Shown here: piece by piece, positions 33,900 to 45,319 of the stretch | Layout of the letters: each line of letters begins with the position of its first letter | How positions within the stretch are numbered: the stretch's first letter is position 1 | DNA from: Symbiodinium natans | Taxonomy: Eukaryota; Sar; Dinophyceae; Suessiales; Symbiodiniaceae | Assembly: GCA_905221605.1 (NCBI GenBank) | Contig: CAJNDS010000443.1 | Coordinates: 1 to 64,000 of the forward strand | Direction of reading: 5' to 3' | DNA length: 64,000 bases | Translations under genes and position numbers: made by a program | Notes under the pieces: generated by a model | Told to the model about the DNA's origin: nothing | Seen by the model: the letters and a program-made list of their open reading frames with translations, nothing else | Databases searched by the model: none

Positions 33900-36000
33900 T
33901 TGAGCATCTACCAGGAAACACACCAAGACCGCAAATCACAATGCGTGGGATGCGCACGCCTTTGTCTTGAGGACTTGCGTCCGCATTGTCTTGGCGCGGC
34001 TCCTGCCTGGATCAATGCGACAGGCCCGCCCAGCACATGCTGTTGTTCATACATTGCTTTCGAAGCATTCATTCCGTGACGACTGACATGGACATTGTGA
34101 GTTCTGCACAGTTGAGAAATGCCGCTTTTCATCTTCCCTCACCCAGCTGAGGTTCGCGCGCTTCATTTCCTTGTTCGGCAGATGCGGGGCAATCCTGGCC
34201 GCGCCCCAGACACCCCCATACACTACACACACACACACACATGCATCCCAAAGTCCCCGCTCTCTTTGTGGAGGCTGGAGGCTATAAATCAAGTCGATAA
34301 TGGTCCCGATGCTCCCTAGTGAAACACCGTGAGAATGCTCATGGCACTGCTGCTGACAGATGGCCAAGATGAGGCCAAGATGCAAACATGTTGCAGTGAG
34401 TTTGCACGCTTGCACTCCGTCACGCGGTCTTATTGTCTGACTACAAACTGATGCAACTTCGTCATTTTGCTGGAGTCGTCGCGCTCCAGATACCAATGGT
34501 TTGGAGTAGGACATTGCGTGGCTTTCGCTGGCACATGTCTTGCAGCCGGCTGCGGCTCAGGACGACACAAGGTTGCATCTCGATGTTGGTCAGACAATAA
34601 GACCAAATGACAGGGTGCCCGCCACACTTTCGTGGTCCCTCGGGCACGCAAGCCTAAAGACAAACCTCCATGACTTCACAAGGAGGTCTGAAGCCTGCTC
34701 CACACCGGCAGCTCCATCAGGAGGTCTGCAATCTTGAAAGCCTGGCAGGGTTCGGGAGCCCTGGGCTTGACTCTTTGTTTCATCCACATGCTTCCAATGC
34801 AGAAACAAAAATGCTGCGTCGCCTGGAGGGTGCCCATCTGTGTACCCACTAGCAGGTACCAGTCGCGCCTTAGCTTGGAGGGATATAGGAGGGCAACGCG
34901 CTGGAGCATTCACACTCACTCTTTCCATTTTCTCCCGGTGCAAGCTCATCACTGTGCTCTCGGCAGCCTAATATGAAACGGATGTTCAGCTTTGAAACGC
35001 GGGGTGCCAGCTGCCGGCTGATCTCGGCCCCTTTGGTCATTCTTCAACACCCCTATCATGAATTCCGTGTGTCTGGAGAACAGCCCAAACTCGAGACTTG
35101 AACTGGTGTGGGGGGGGGGGGCGGGGCAAGGTCTTGCGGCAGAGGAGACAGCAAGCGGATGCTTTCCATCGGCTTCAAGGGCCTTCAGATTAGACCTCTT
35201 AGACATCCCACGAAGCCAATGCAGCACCTTCGCATGTCCTAGTGCTTTGCATGAGCAGCCTTGCCGGCTTTCACCAGCGTGCCAAACTGGGAGGGATCCA
35301 CTTTGACGCCAGTTCTTAGATGCGAGACTTGAGACTTACTTGCTACACACCTGCACAAGCGTGCCGGGCGGGCTCTCTAAGCACAAGAACCTTTTGGTCT
35401 GCTGCAAATTCGGGCTGACTTGAACTCCGTGGACCAAATCCAAAACTGTCCTCGCATGCTTGCCATTGGTTCTGAAGAATCGGCCTAGCGTGTAAGACAA
35501 GAGGCATCGAAGACACAAACAGCATACCACCTGAGAATGGTGAGCAAGCCGTTTTCGAGAGAGGAGAGACACCCTGCCACTGGTAAAATCCAGGATACTT
35601 GAATCGTCTGACGCATCGTTAAAAAAGTCTCCTACAAGTACCTTCCACACAAGCTGACTGTGCGTGCTTTGCTTAACTGCAGCAGGCCGGCCCCACAGGA
35701 AGGCAATCGTAAGGACGACCTCGGTTAGGTGACAGTTAGGGGCTGGGTTTGAGCATCCCATGATGACCACGGGCACTTGGCAGCGGCAAGGGGCATTCAG
35801 CATCAAGACGACAAGTCCAACAGCCATCCAGCGCTTGCAGCTGAACTTGTCCTGCGCACGCGGCCAGGTTTTGGATTGGTCTGGCAAAAAAATCGGCTAC
35901 TGGCATATGAGGCTTGTGCATGGTCCAATGATTTTTTCGCTAGAGCAGTGTAATCGCATAGGGAAAAATCCAATGACTTTGCACCACAAACTTCCGCAGA
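33900..36000. other. No resolved gene
   Basis: A minus-strand frame of 183 codons at 35336-35887 has a hydrophobic start (MAVGLVVLMLNA) and ends LVHGVQVSPNLQQTKRFL; it may hold one or two exons but no family is recognisable. A short (CA)n run lies near 34,213-34,233 and a poly-G run near 35,110-35,122. Confidence 0.35.
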
Positions 36001-36001
36001 C

Positions 36002-36443
36002 CTAGGTCGAAGCACACATCATCAGCTTTCGCATACTGTCCTGAAGCCAGTTGACCATGTTGTCAAAAGGTTTGGAGATGGCCAGAGCAATGCTGATCCG
36101 CACTGGTCGGACTATGTTGCTAATCACCTTGGTTGAAGCCAGATACCCATTGGGTTCAGCAAACTGAGCAAGAGCCAGAGCCAGCTGTAGCACCGACAAC
36201 AGCTTCGTATGCAGACAGTCGCCCTCATCAACATGTGGCCTATACAGCTGAAAGTCCGATGCCCGTGTTTAGACCCAGTTTTGCATATCGCCTCTTCGTG
36301 AACCACGTGACATAAGCTGATGTGAGGTTGCTGCGGAAACCTCACGGAACAAGTAGCGGCCACAGCCTCTAGACTCTCGACTTTAGATCTCACCGCGGCA
36401 CGTAAAGTCCGGCCCAGGTAATGCCGAATTGCTTCAAGGCCAC
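36002..36443 (-). CDS. Possible DUF1279/FAM210-like membrane protein, 3' exons
   Basis: An exon at 36443-36394 has an AG|G start and a GT donor and reads VALKQFGITWAGLYVPR. A downstream frame ending at a TAG (36004-36002) reads ALAQFAEPNG, then KVISNIVRPVRISIAL and NMVNWLQDSMRKLM. The pattern 'aromatic-Gly helix, short loop, then NxxxxPxRxxxxLAxxxP' is what I remember of the DUF1279 (FAM210) family of organelle membrane proteins. The connecting exon is not resolved, and the 5' end is not found. The family call is a guess from motif spacing; the coding call itself is firmer. Confidence 0.4.
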
Positions 36444-36591
36444 CTGAAGGCGAAAGAAGGTTATGAAATGTTGAAGCTCCGCGAAGGTTCGAGAGCGGGA
36501 CGGCTGACATGTTGCAAACTCTTAAAAGCAAAGCCTGAACAGATGATGCTGCCTTTGGGTCTGGGCTGTGTCACAGCTGACATGCTTGGTG

Positions 36592-36646
36592 GCCCCGAAA
36601 CCCTAAACCCTTTTGCAGCGGCCCTAAACCCTAAACCCTAAAACTT
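36592..36646. repeat. Second interstitial telomere-type tract (CCCTAAA)
   Basis: CCCTAAACCC at 36,601, then after about a dozen bases three tandem CCCTAAA units ending in AAAAC. Same orientation as the array at 7751-7803. Confidence 0.85.
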
Positions 36647-37171
36647 CAGCTAGGGCCCCCTGCCGAGCTGGCCAGCGGGCTGGCGCCAGTCGCCACAATC
36701 GAGCGATAGGTGGCCAACAGGATCCTTGAAGATCAGAAGCCACTAGGGCCGACAGCATCTGTTTTGCAGAGCATGAACGGATATGTTCAGTTCATATTAT
36801 GCAGTTCTGCCTTTCTATATGAGTGTAGCGGAACAGTGACCTGTGCTGCATTGTGCATATAGGAAGTGGGTGGAGTCTGCCTGGTCGGCCCTTCATGAGT
36901 GTGAGAATGCAAGCGTTCGCAGTGCAACCCAGGTGCAAGAGCAGGGCATTCACATTTGAGACGAAGCCATATGATAAAAGGCACCTCATACATCATTGCA
37001 GCTGCTCTGATGAACATGAGCACGATTCGAAGCCTCTGCCGAAGCGCATGAGACCCATCTTCCGCAGGGACTTGGAATCCATCTTGGCGTTCCTCAGTAT
37101 GCATGGGTGGTCACAGGGCCAGATTGGCATGAGGACGCTGTGAATTAAAAGGCAATCTGCAAGACATACAA

Positions 37172-37321
37172 CTAGCTGAGAAGCTTTCGCCACCAGCGCT
37201 TGAACCGCGCACCCAGCGAGTTGCTTTCCTCCGTAGTGCTGCTAGCCACCTCCAGAGGGTTGAACGCGCATTGCGCGAGGTTGGTACTGAATGTGATTGG
37301 CGAAAACATCACGAAATGCTC
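37172..37321 (-). CDS. C-terminal exon of an unrecognised protein
   Basis: AG|G acceptor at 37322 followed by 49 codons and a TAG: EHFVMFSPITFSTNLAQ, then NPLEVASSTTEESNSLG and the basic tail RFKRWWRKLL. The end is amphipathic and could bind a membrane. Upstream minus-strand sequence to about 37,500 stays open in three frames, so the preceding exon is uncertain. No family is recognised. Confidence 0.5.
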   Translation of the reverse strand, partial: EHFVMFSPITFSTNLAQCAFNPLEVASSTTEESNSLGARFKRWWRKLLS

Positions 37322-37329
37322 CTGAAAGG

Positions 37330-40300
37330 CTCCTGCCTCCTCCGTCTGTCCCTCGGTGCCCTCTGTCTCCTCTGCCCGTCGGCGGCACCGAGCGGCGACG
37401 CCCACCGCCACGCCACCACAGAGGGCTGCGGCACTTGGCTGGGGCCTCGCATGGGTCGCAGGCCACAGGAGGTGTCAAAAGATTTTCAAAGCAGGCGAGA
37501 GGGATCGAGAGGGGCACTTGAAGTGTCGGCTACCTGTGGACCGCAAGGGAACCCCTGCACTCTGGATTGCAACGTCGTCTTACGGGAGACAGCCGAAACA
37601 AGGGTTAGTGGATGACATCTCAAGCTGCCTGGTGTTGTCGTGCGCTGCTTGCCATGTGGGCCTCCGTGCTGGAAGTGCTGGTGGCACCTTGGGAAGGTTA
37701 AAGGGCTGGAAGGCGAGAATCCCACAACAACAGTGGCCAACTTCACATACCCGGTCATGACTGTTACGACCCCTCATGACCCTCGGAATCCTGAAGCGTC
37801 CTTGAAAGTTAGCCCTCAGGTCACGACCCCCAGACGCTGCACCGACAAGCCAGGACATGCCAGAGCCATCTTGCCGCCCCTCTTCTAACAGCTGCGGGGC
37901 AAGGAGCCAAAATAAACCCAACAGCGCGACGGACCACGAGACGAATCTGCTGAGCTTGTGGGCTTGCTGAAGGCGAGAGAGGCATGGCTATGCTTGCAAA
38001 CTTCTGTGAACCATTCGGACCTGAGAAACCCGCTACCTCCTCTTCTGCATACCCCTGAAGGAAGAGCGGCTTCATTCCACAACTTCAAGCCCGTTTCCAG
38101 ATCCGAGCCGGAAACCCCGTCGGCGGAGTCTGTTTGGGTATGTACCTGGAGCGGACAAAATTCTTGCGAGCCCCTGGCCTCTTCAACCTTCAACCTCAAA
38201 TTGCGAGACCCCGGATCCCCTGCATCTCGACCTGCTTGGCGATGCCGGCGAGGAGTCCTCCTCAAGGACTTGCTGGGCCACCTGGAAACAGCCAGGGTAT
38301 CAGACCACTCCCACACTCAATCTTAAAGGGTATGGGCATGGGTAATACACCAGCCCTGTGCTGTGGTTTTGGTTTGGCTGGGGCTCCCGATGGCACACGG
38401 CCAGTCGCCGAGACAGATTTGGTGCTTTGGATGACGTGAATGCACGGAACCTCAACCTGGGATGAATCGATACGTGGCCCATCTGAGCTGATGCAACGTA
38501 AAACTTCAAGAAATGCTGCAGAAGCCCTTAAGCGAAGTAATACGTGGGTTGTTCTCGACGAAAGAAACATGATTCAGGAAGGAGCCGGAAAGATTTGAAA
38601 GTTGGCTCGAAAACTTTCTTTCTCAACCGCTAAACCTCATCTGGCCCTAAACCTCAATGCCTGTCACCAAAGTCGCAGTTGCCCCTCAAAACAGCAGAGA
38701 CCTTGACTTAGAGCCAACAAACACTGTCCGCTGACAGTCCAGCCAGTGCCTTGACAGTGTGGAGCAGGGTATCTCCTTTCGGAAGCCTGCGACGCTGCGA
38801 TGGTCGGAGCAACATCCGGAAAACTCCACACTGCGCCACAACATGCGAGAAGCTTCTTTCTCTCGAGCTGCTGAACCCAAGCAGGTGCCAAACTTCGCCC
38901 AAGGAACGGTCCATGGTAAAGGGAGACGCAGCGAAAGGACTCTTTGGATAAGTCCTGCAAGGCGTTGTGTGCAAGAGGACTCTTCGCAACCATGAACTGC
39001 TGGCGACCGCGAAAGTGTACATGTTACATGTCTAAATCCAGGGGACTGCATATCAGGCCGTTTGTTCTGGGCGCGCGGGGGGTCCTTGTCCATCATCTGT
39101 GTCCGAACCTTACAAGGAGGTAAGTTGAACCCGGACATTCAAGACAGTCCTAAGCCTCTCCGGCCTCCACGATGCTGAAGCGCCGCAGAAGCAAGGGTGT
39201 GGCAGCCTGCGTCCGCGGGACGCGCTGGCCCTGGTCAGGGGACGCTGCACAAAGGCTGCAACGCCCAGGACCACAAGGCCTCGGTCTTGCTCTTCTTCTC
39301 TAGAGGGGCAGCGGGCACGTAGAAGATGGCCACCTCGTCCATGCCCCACATAGATGCAACGATGACAAGCATCTGATCTCATGCGATCAGCTTGCCGGAA
39401 TGCCTCTTCGGAACTGAGCCAGAGGATCAGCAGCTGCCACTCCTCAAAAGGGTACCCACTTGAGACTGCGGGAGCCTTTCGAGCTTGAATCTCATTTACT
39501 GTACTTAGTACTTGAGTTGGACATGCCATTTTGGTGCGAGCAAATACCACTGAGAAGCACAAGAGTCGGTATGCAAGAACTGCGTGACGTTTTCTCAGGG
39601 CAGGGCAGGACAAAGGAACACCTCCAGCACCTGGACCTGCAAAAAAGATTGGCATGAGTCGACACGGGAAGTGCTTCCACCAAGTCTAACTACACATCAC
39701 ATGCCATGCATCCAAGCCCACTGCATGTCAAGTCTGCCTTTCTTCTACTGACTACAAGCAATGACAAACACGATACCAAAAAACAAATCCTTTCACAATC
39801 CTGCCGATGGGCGCCTTTGCATTGGGCGGCGGAGGCAAGGTCGAAAGCAACGCACGCGATGTCGTGGAAAAGACCCGGATGGCCATGTCCTTCAAATGTC
39901 AAGTCTCCTTGTTTGCTCAAGAACCTGGGGAACTTGACATGGCGTGCCTCCGAAACCAAGACTGCTGCACCAGCAAGGTGCGGTCCAGCAGGGTTGGTGC
40001 CCTGCCCCACGCACGCAATTCTGCAAACTTGCGACTAACTTGACCCGACTCAATTTTGCCTCAGGAAGGCAGAGGCATACACGTGTGGGCAGGGACATAC
40101 AGGGACTGCCACGCAAAATAAACACAAAAGTTACACCATGATGCGCAAGAAATGCGAGAAGGGATGCAGCTGCTAAATTACCAAAAGCTAAAGCCTGCAA
40201 ATGCATCATTGCCACTAGCTTGCCCCAAGCCTTCTTCGGAGGATCTGGTGTCGGAGGCTGTTCCAGCGACCTGGTGATGCATAGGATTCCAGAGCCAGAC

Positions 40301-40890
40301 TTCGAGGCAGTCCAGGGGTCCATGGTGGGGTTGTGAAGGCCCTAGAGTCCTAGAGGCCGGCGCCCACCACACTGCCACGCACTCTGCATTACTAGCGGAT
40401 AGTGACCGGATAGTGGGTGTGCGGGCAGAACGTGTGCGCGAAGGCGCTCGGAGGTTCGGCTGCCCAACGTGAGTTTGGGCAAAGGTCTTGGAAGGTGCCC
40501 TTAAGGCCTGAAACTTCAAGGCCTCAGGCCCCTCAGCCCCAAAAGCACTTCTGGTGTGGGTTTCATATAAAAATTTTTAGAACCATTCTGTGCGCCCGAA
40601 GTCCTGAAGCTTCAAAGCCTCAGGCCACTCAGTACTGAAAGCTCAAAGTCAAAGTTTAATGCCCCCAAAGCAGATTATTCAGTTTTCTAAAAAGGTTTGG
40701 GGGGGCGGGCAAGGGCTTCATATTTGAGTCGCATCGCCGATAGATGGCACAAAAGAAGCTTTCTCAAGGGGCAGCCGCCCTCGTCTGGTCCTCCCCGTCC
40801 CGGTCTCTCGGCCCTCTCGGCCCTCCACTTAGGCGCATCTTGGAGCTGGAACGCAGGCGCCTGCGCAATCTGGACCTGGGCAGCGACGGG
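37330..40890. other. Gene-poor or unresolved stretch with candidate exons
   Basis: Minus-strand fragments with AG|G borders: about 38,281-38,190 (VAQQVLEEDSSPASPSRS), about 39,470-39,370 (SSGYPFEEWQLLILWLSS) and about 39,358-39,255 (MWGMDEVAIFYVPAAPLEKK). The last two probably belong to one gene. A plus-strand frame at 39,807-40,043 is also protein-like. None is assigned. Confidence 0.35.
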
Positions 40891-40896
40891 TCTCAC

Positions 40897-41832
40897 AGGA
40901 AGGGTAGGGCGTGGAAGCCCAGATCCTCCCAGATCTCGTCAAAGGGCTGGAACGCACTTCCGGACGGCTGTATGGAATCATGCTCTGAGGAAACATTCTC
41001 AACTAGATGTTCATCAGAACATATCAAGTCGCTGTGCACTTCCACTTAGCGCTGGGCTACAGTGCCACCAGTCGTTGCAAACGGTGAAGCATAGTGTGCC
41101 TCAACTGCAGAATGGAACTGGCACAAAAATCACACCATCTGCAAGATCTCTCCCAAGTCCCAAGAACCGAGTCCCGTGACATGTTCTTTCCGCTACTTAT
41201 CAGGTCTGATTCGTAGATTCATTACTCCCATGTGCTGTAAGACATAAACCACAATCGACCTCCTCCCAGACGTTTGCGTTAAAAGCTGACTCAAGAACTG
41301 CAGCTGCTGATTACCACCCGCAGCACACCTTTTTCTCGCGCTCACCTCTCAGAGCGAACCCCGCGCAGCTCCTGGCTCAGCCCCGCGTTCACCACTGCCT
41401 TCCTGGCAGTGTTCCATTCTGAGGGGTTACAGAGGTGCTCTCTGTTGGCTTTCTCGGCTCTCTCGCTCCACATCAGTTGACGTTGAATGTTGCGGACCAA
41501 CTGGGCCGAACACATTGGATCTGAGCAAAGGGACTCATTGTAGGCTCTCAATAATCTCACACATTGCAGCCGGGTCTCTTGAACTCCGAATTGCTTCCGA
41601 GCTCGCTGAAGGCCTCAAAGGCCCGCCGCTCCACCTGTTCGCAGCTTGGGAACCCTAAGGTTTCCCCGCGGTTCCTCTCTCCCCCTTCCAACCTCGACTC
41701 TTCAAAGCACTTTAATACCCTGCATTCTCCCCCGACAGCCTGCCACGGGCCCTGCAAGTTGCAAGTCTTCCATGGCCAGGACCTCGGCTTCCAGCTTGTC
41801 CAAGTGAGCTGTGTTGGGGAGCATCTTTTCTT
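40897..41832 (-). CDS. Unrecognised multi-exon gene, internal exons
   Basis: Exons on the minus strand: about 41830-41756 (LPNTAHLDKLEAEVLAMEDL), 41634-41563 (VERRAFEAFSELGSNSEFKR), 41500-41346 (LVRNIQRQLMWSERAEKANR and on to GLSQELRGVRSE) and about 40,970-40,897 (FDEIWEDLGFHALPF). The 41634-41563 exon is exactly 24 codons and links in phase to the next one over a 62-nt intron. Donors are GC at 41755 and GT at 41562, 41345 and 40896. The protein is helical and charged; no domain is recognisable. The first intron's pyrimidine tract is the poly-C run opposite 41,835-41,856. Confidence 0.55.
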
Positions 41833-41834
41833 TT

Positions 41835-41856
41835 GGGGGGGGGGGGGGGGGGGGGG
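41835..41856. repeat. Poly-G run, about 22 nt
   Basis: Pure G on the plus strand; on the coding minus strand it is a C-run directly upstream of an exon. Confidence 0.85.
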
Positions 41857-42179
41857 AGGAGGGGGGTTGAGGGTCGAAGCTTGCCGAAGAGCTGGATCTG
41901 ACTCGTGTACTTCGCGACAATCCTGAGAGCTCGAAGGCCAAAGGAGCACGAGCAATGGAGTAGTTTGTACACTGCTCCACATTGCAGTTGCCCCACGCGC
42001 TGACCTAGATTACCAAATTGCCACAAACATCGACATGAAGGGATACGACAGACCAAGTCCAGCAGAACTTTCTGCCAAGGGTCTCGATGGGCCTTAGCTT
42101 TTCCAGACCACTGGTCAGCCAACTGAGAAAAGTTTCCTAGCGTTTCCCAGCATCTCTGATTCCATCATCGGCTTCTGCC

Positions 42180-42677
42180 ATGTCTCAGCCTGCCGAGGAG
42201 CCCTTCGACAAGGATGCGGCCAGGCTTGCCGAAGAGACACCTGTGGGTCACTCCAGGATGAAGCAAGAAGTGCATGCTGCATTGGAGAGCACTTCGAGTC
42301 CTTCTCTCCTCACTCGATTCACTGTCGAGCGCCTGCCCGAGAGGCCTGCCCTCGAAGCAGCCTGTCACAGAGTGCGTTTGCCGAGAATCCGCGGGTTCTA
42401 CAAGCCTGAATCTGCGAGGCACAAGTCTGCGCACTGGCACCCGCACTTGCGCACCTGGAGGATGAACTTCTGCTTCCATGGTGCCGTGATGTGGTGCATG
42501 TACCTCACAGACTCACAGATCTTCCAGCGCAAACATCGTCACAAGCCCCAAGAACATGTCCCACTGCTGAGGCACATTGTCGCCCGACCCAGCAGGCCGG
42601 CCACAGGCGCCGTGCGCAGGTCCTGCCAGGCACCTGTCACTGCGGCAGAAGGCATGCGGACCTCAGAATCATCTTGA
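42180..42677 (+). CDS. Unrecognised plus-strand ORF, 165 aa
   Basis: ATG-initiated, 165 codons, beginning MSQPAEEPFDKDAARLAEET; the middle is basic (LPRIRGFYKPESARHKSAHW). It lies just upstream of, and on the same strand as, the LINE tail, so it may be a degraded part of that element or of sequence moved with it. The codon pattern looks more natural than in neighbouring frames, but no family is recognised. Confidence 0.35.
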   Translation: MSQPAEEPFDKDAARLAEETPVGHSRMKQEVHAALESTSSPSLLTRFTVERLPERPALEAACHRVRLPRIRGFYKPESARHKSAHWHPHLRTWRMNFCFHGAVMWCMYLTDSQIFQRKHRHKPQEHVPLLRHIVARPSRPATGAVRRSCQAPVTAAEGMRTSESS

Positions 42678-42951
42678 AATCTGGGCTGGCCGGCAGGCCT
42701 CCATTTGTCGCAGGGACTCTCTCTCCGTCATCCTCCTCATCCTCCACGTCCTTTGCATAAGATGGGAAGCCCACACAATGTTTTGCGATAACCATGCTGC
42801 AGCAGCAGACCAGCAGCTGATGTGACTTAGCATTTGATTCAACTAATGTGCACCCCAAGCTGAAACTTTCACTTGAATTCAGATGTGCAGGCAAACTCTG
42901 GGATGGCTCTGGAAGCTCTCCAAACAAAGCCGTTACAACAAAGGCTCTTGA

Positions 42952-44226
42952 TTTTGTTCTCCAGACTTGGAGCGTCTTGCCCACTCCACCCAACCAAGGG
43001 CTGCTTGCCGGCAAGTCTCCCACTGCACACGCGCATCCCGCCGCTGGCGCACATCGCTGAGTTCACGGGATTCAGCTGCCTGCCAGGATGCACCAGCTGT
43101 CTATGACTCGGGGGTAAGGCGCTGCTTCAGCAGCCTCACTGGCATTCATTCTACTGCTGACCAATGGGATCAGGCTGCTCGTGGGTTTGCGCAGGCAGGA
43201 CTTGGCCTCAGATCCTGCACTTCGCATGCCCCCGCTGCCTTCTTGGCGTCGGTTGGGGCTTGCCTCGAGGGGTGTGCTGAATTGGACGCAGCCTTTTCTG
43301 CTGCCGCCGTGAAGGCCTCTGCTGCTGTGGTGGGGGCGTGGCAGGCGTGGCAGACTGCTGCCCGTGAGGATCAGCCGCTGTCTCTGGAGGCTGCGTTGGC
43401 GAGCACACAGCGGGCCTTATCTCAACAGGTGGATGCCGCTAGCTGGTCGGCGCAGCTGCGCAGTGCCAGCCTTTGTGCCCAGGCTGTCTTGCAGTCTGAA
43501 GCTGGGGTGGGTGGTCGCTCTTTCCTGTGCGCTGCGCCCTCGGGCCGCACCCGCATGGAGCCCGCCGTTTTCGCGGCGGAGCTCCGGATGCGCCTGGGCA
43601 TTCCGGATGCTGAGGATGATTGCTGGTGCCCCCGGTGCGATGGTGTTTTGGACCGGTGAAACTTCCACGCGGGAATGTGCGTAGCTGGGGGCGAGCGCAC
43701 TCAACGCCACAACGCTATCCGCGACTTGGTTTTCCAATGGGCGGATCGCGCCGGCCTGCGGCCTGAGAAGGAACCGGCAGGCATCTTGCTTCCCCAGCGG
43801 CCGGAAGACAGCCACATGGCTAGACGCCGTCCTGCCGATGTTTACCTGCCTGCTTTGGGTGGGGCCCCTGCTGCACTGGACTTTGCCGTGACGGCACCCC
43901 AGCGGCAGGAGACCCTCGCCACTGCAAGCAAGGAAACTGGCGCAGCTGCGGCTGCCTATGCTCGGCACAAGGAATCCCATCTCAACACCGCCCAATCTTG
44001 CGAGGCGCAGGGGGTGGTTTTCGTCCCCATGGTCATGGAGACCACTGGGACTTGGGACAAGGGCGCAGCTATTGTTTTGCAGCATATTGCGCGTGCTGTG
44101 GCGTCCCGCACCGGCGAGGAGCCGGATGCTGTGCACGCTGCCCTGGTCCAGGAATTGTGCGTTGTGGCGCGCAGTTTCCGGGCGAGGGCAGCCCTGCGGC
44201 GCAGGAGCGAGGCCGCTGCCGACTAA
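42952..44226 (+). mobile_element. 5'-truncated LINE (non-LTR retrotransposon) ORF2 C-terminal region with one internal stop
   Basis: One plus-strand frame is open from 42952 to 44226 except for a single TGA at 43657-43659. The first part (from about 43,099) reads RRCFSSLTGIHSTADQWDQA and GFAQAGLGLRS; the second part, after the stop, reads VAGGERTQRHNAIRDLVFQW, RRPADVYLPAL and AALDFAVTAP. I recognise this order from the C-terminal region of LINE polyproteins abundant in dinoflagellate genomes. The stop sits between the two pairs of a CPRC ... H-x3-C zinc-binding motif. The reverse transcriptase and endonuclease parts are missing, so the copy is 5'-truncated. It ends with TAA at 44224-44226, and the 3' UTR probably runs some hundred bases further. 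It is the only clear plus-strand coding unit here. Confidence 0.85.
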
Positions 44227-45300
44227 GGAGCCATGAAGAGACGACTGGACTTGTGAGAACCGGGGCCGGTGGTCCTTTAATAACTTTGTTCCTTCCTTGC
44301 TGGCGCGCAGTGCCTCGTGTGTTTGCTTTTGCCCCTGCCCGGGTCTGTCCAGTTCTTCCTTCAACATGGCCTCCGCTTGGGTCCGTGAAGCTCCTTTTGT
44401 TACGGCCCGTGGGCATGCGTGGCGCGGGAGTTCTCGCGGGGCGCCGGAGACTCGTGCGGGTGTCGGGGCTCGCCCTACGGCCCACCATGCTCTCTGCCTT
44501 GATGTCAGTGTGGACGCATGCTGCATCATTGGGTGTCGGACGCAGGACGTGCGAGCTGCTTGAAGGGTAGCGTTGTACGATGTTTTCTGTCCAGTTTTGG
44601 CATTGCCCTCAGAAGTAGGCGCGGCTTGGTGCCTCCCTCACAAGTAGGAGGTGCATGCTTTGGAATTGCATGCGCAACTTTTCGATGCTCTCTCTTTCTC
44701 CTTCTTTCTCTCGAGCTGTCTATAAGCAAACAACAGTGACTTGACTTAACTCGCACAGTGCTCCACTTGTAGTCACTAATTAGTCCCATAGGTTCCGCTC
44801 GACAGGCCACAAACCTGAAGCCGTCTTTACAAAACCCCACCCGACACCCCACCCCCCTCCCCTGAAATCCCTGAGACCCCTGAAGATCCTCGAGCGGCCC
44901 GCCCTTCGGTTGATGACTCCAATGCTTCAGGCACCATTTCCAGCATTGCAGGGGTTGGGGCTTAAAGCAGCAAGCTGTGCGATTCACGTCGCACACTCCA
45001 CAATTGTCCACACCCTGGACAACCCCTGCGGTCGCTGCCGAATGGCTATTTGCCGAATAATGTCTACTTGCCGTTGTACTGGCATGAAGTGCTGGGCTAG
45101 TCAGAACCTTCGCGACGCCGACGTGAACTGCACGCAGCCCGTGACCAAATATCCGCCAAACGCCACGAAGACGAGTCGTGCTGCGCGCTGTGGACTTCCA
45201 TTTCCACGCATGCTGGCCTATGCTGACTTTTCACATCTTTTCACTGCACAGCTGCGCCAGCTACCCCCAAGCCTTGTGGTTGTCTCGAGAAAAAGAGCGA
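44227..45300. other. LINE 3' flank and unresolved stretch
   Basis: The first few hundred bases may be the LINE 3' UTR; no poly-A tail or target-site duplication is obvious. A possible minus-strand exon near 45,190-45,110 encodes a hydrophobic helix (ARLVFVAFGGYLVTGCVQF). Confidence 0.35.
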
Positions 45301-45319
45301 TGTGTCACACGCGGCCTCT

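Noticed and set aside
39518-39538. GCCATTTTGG word resembling the core of the dinoflagellate spliced leader
   Set aside because: Only about ten bases match, the flanks differ, and no gene start on the plus strand is nearby.
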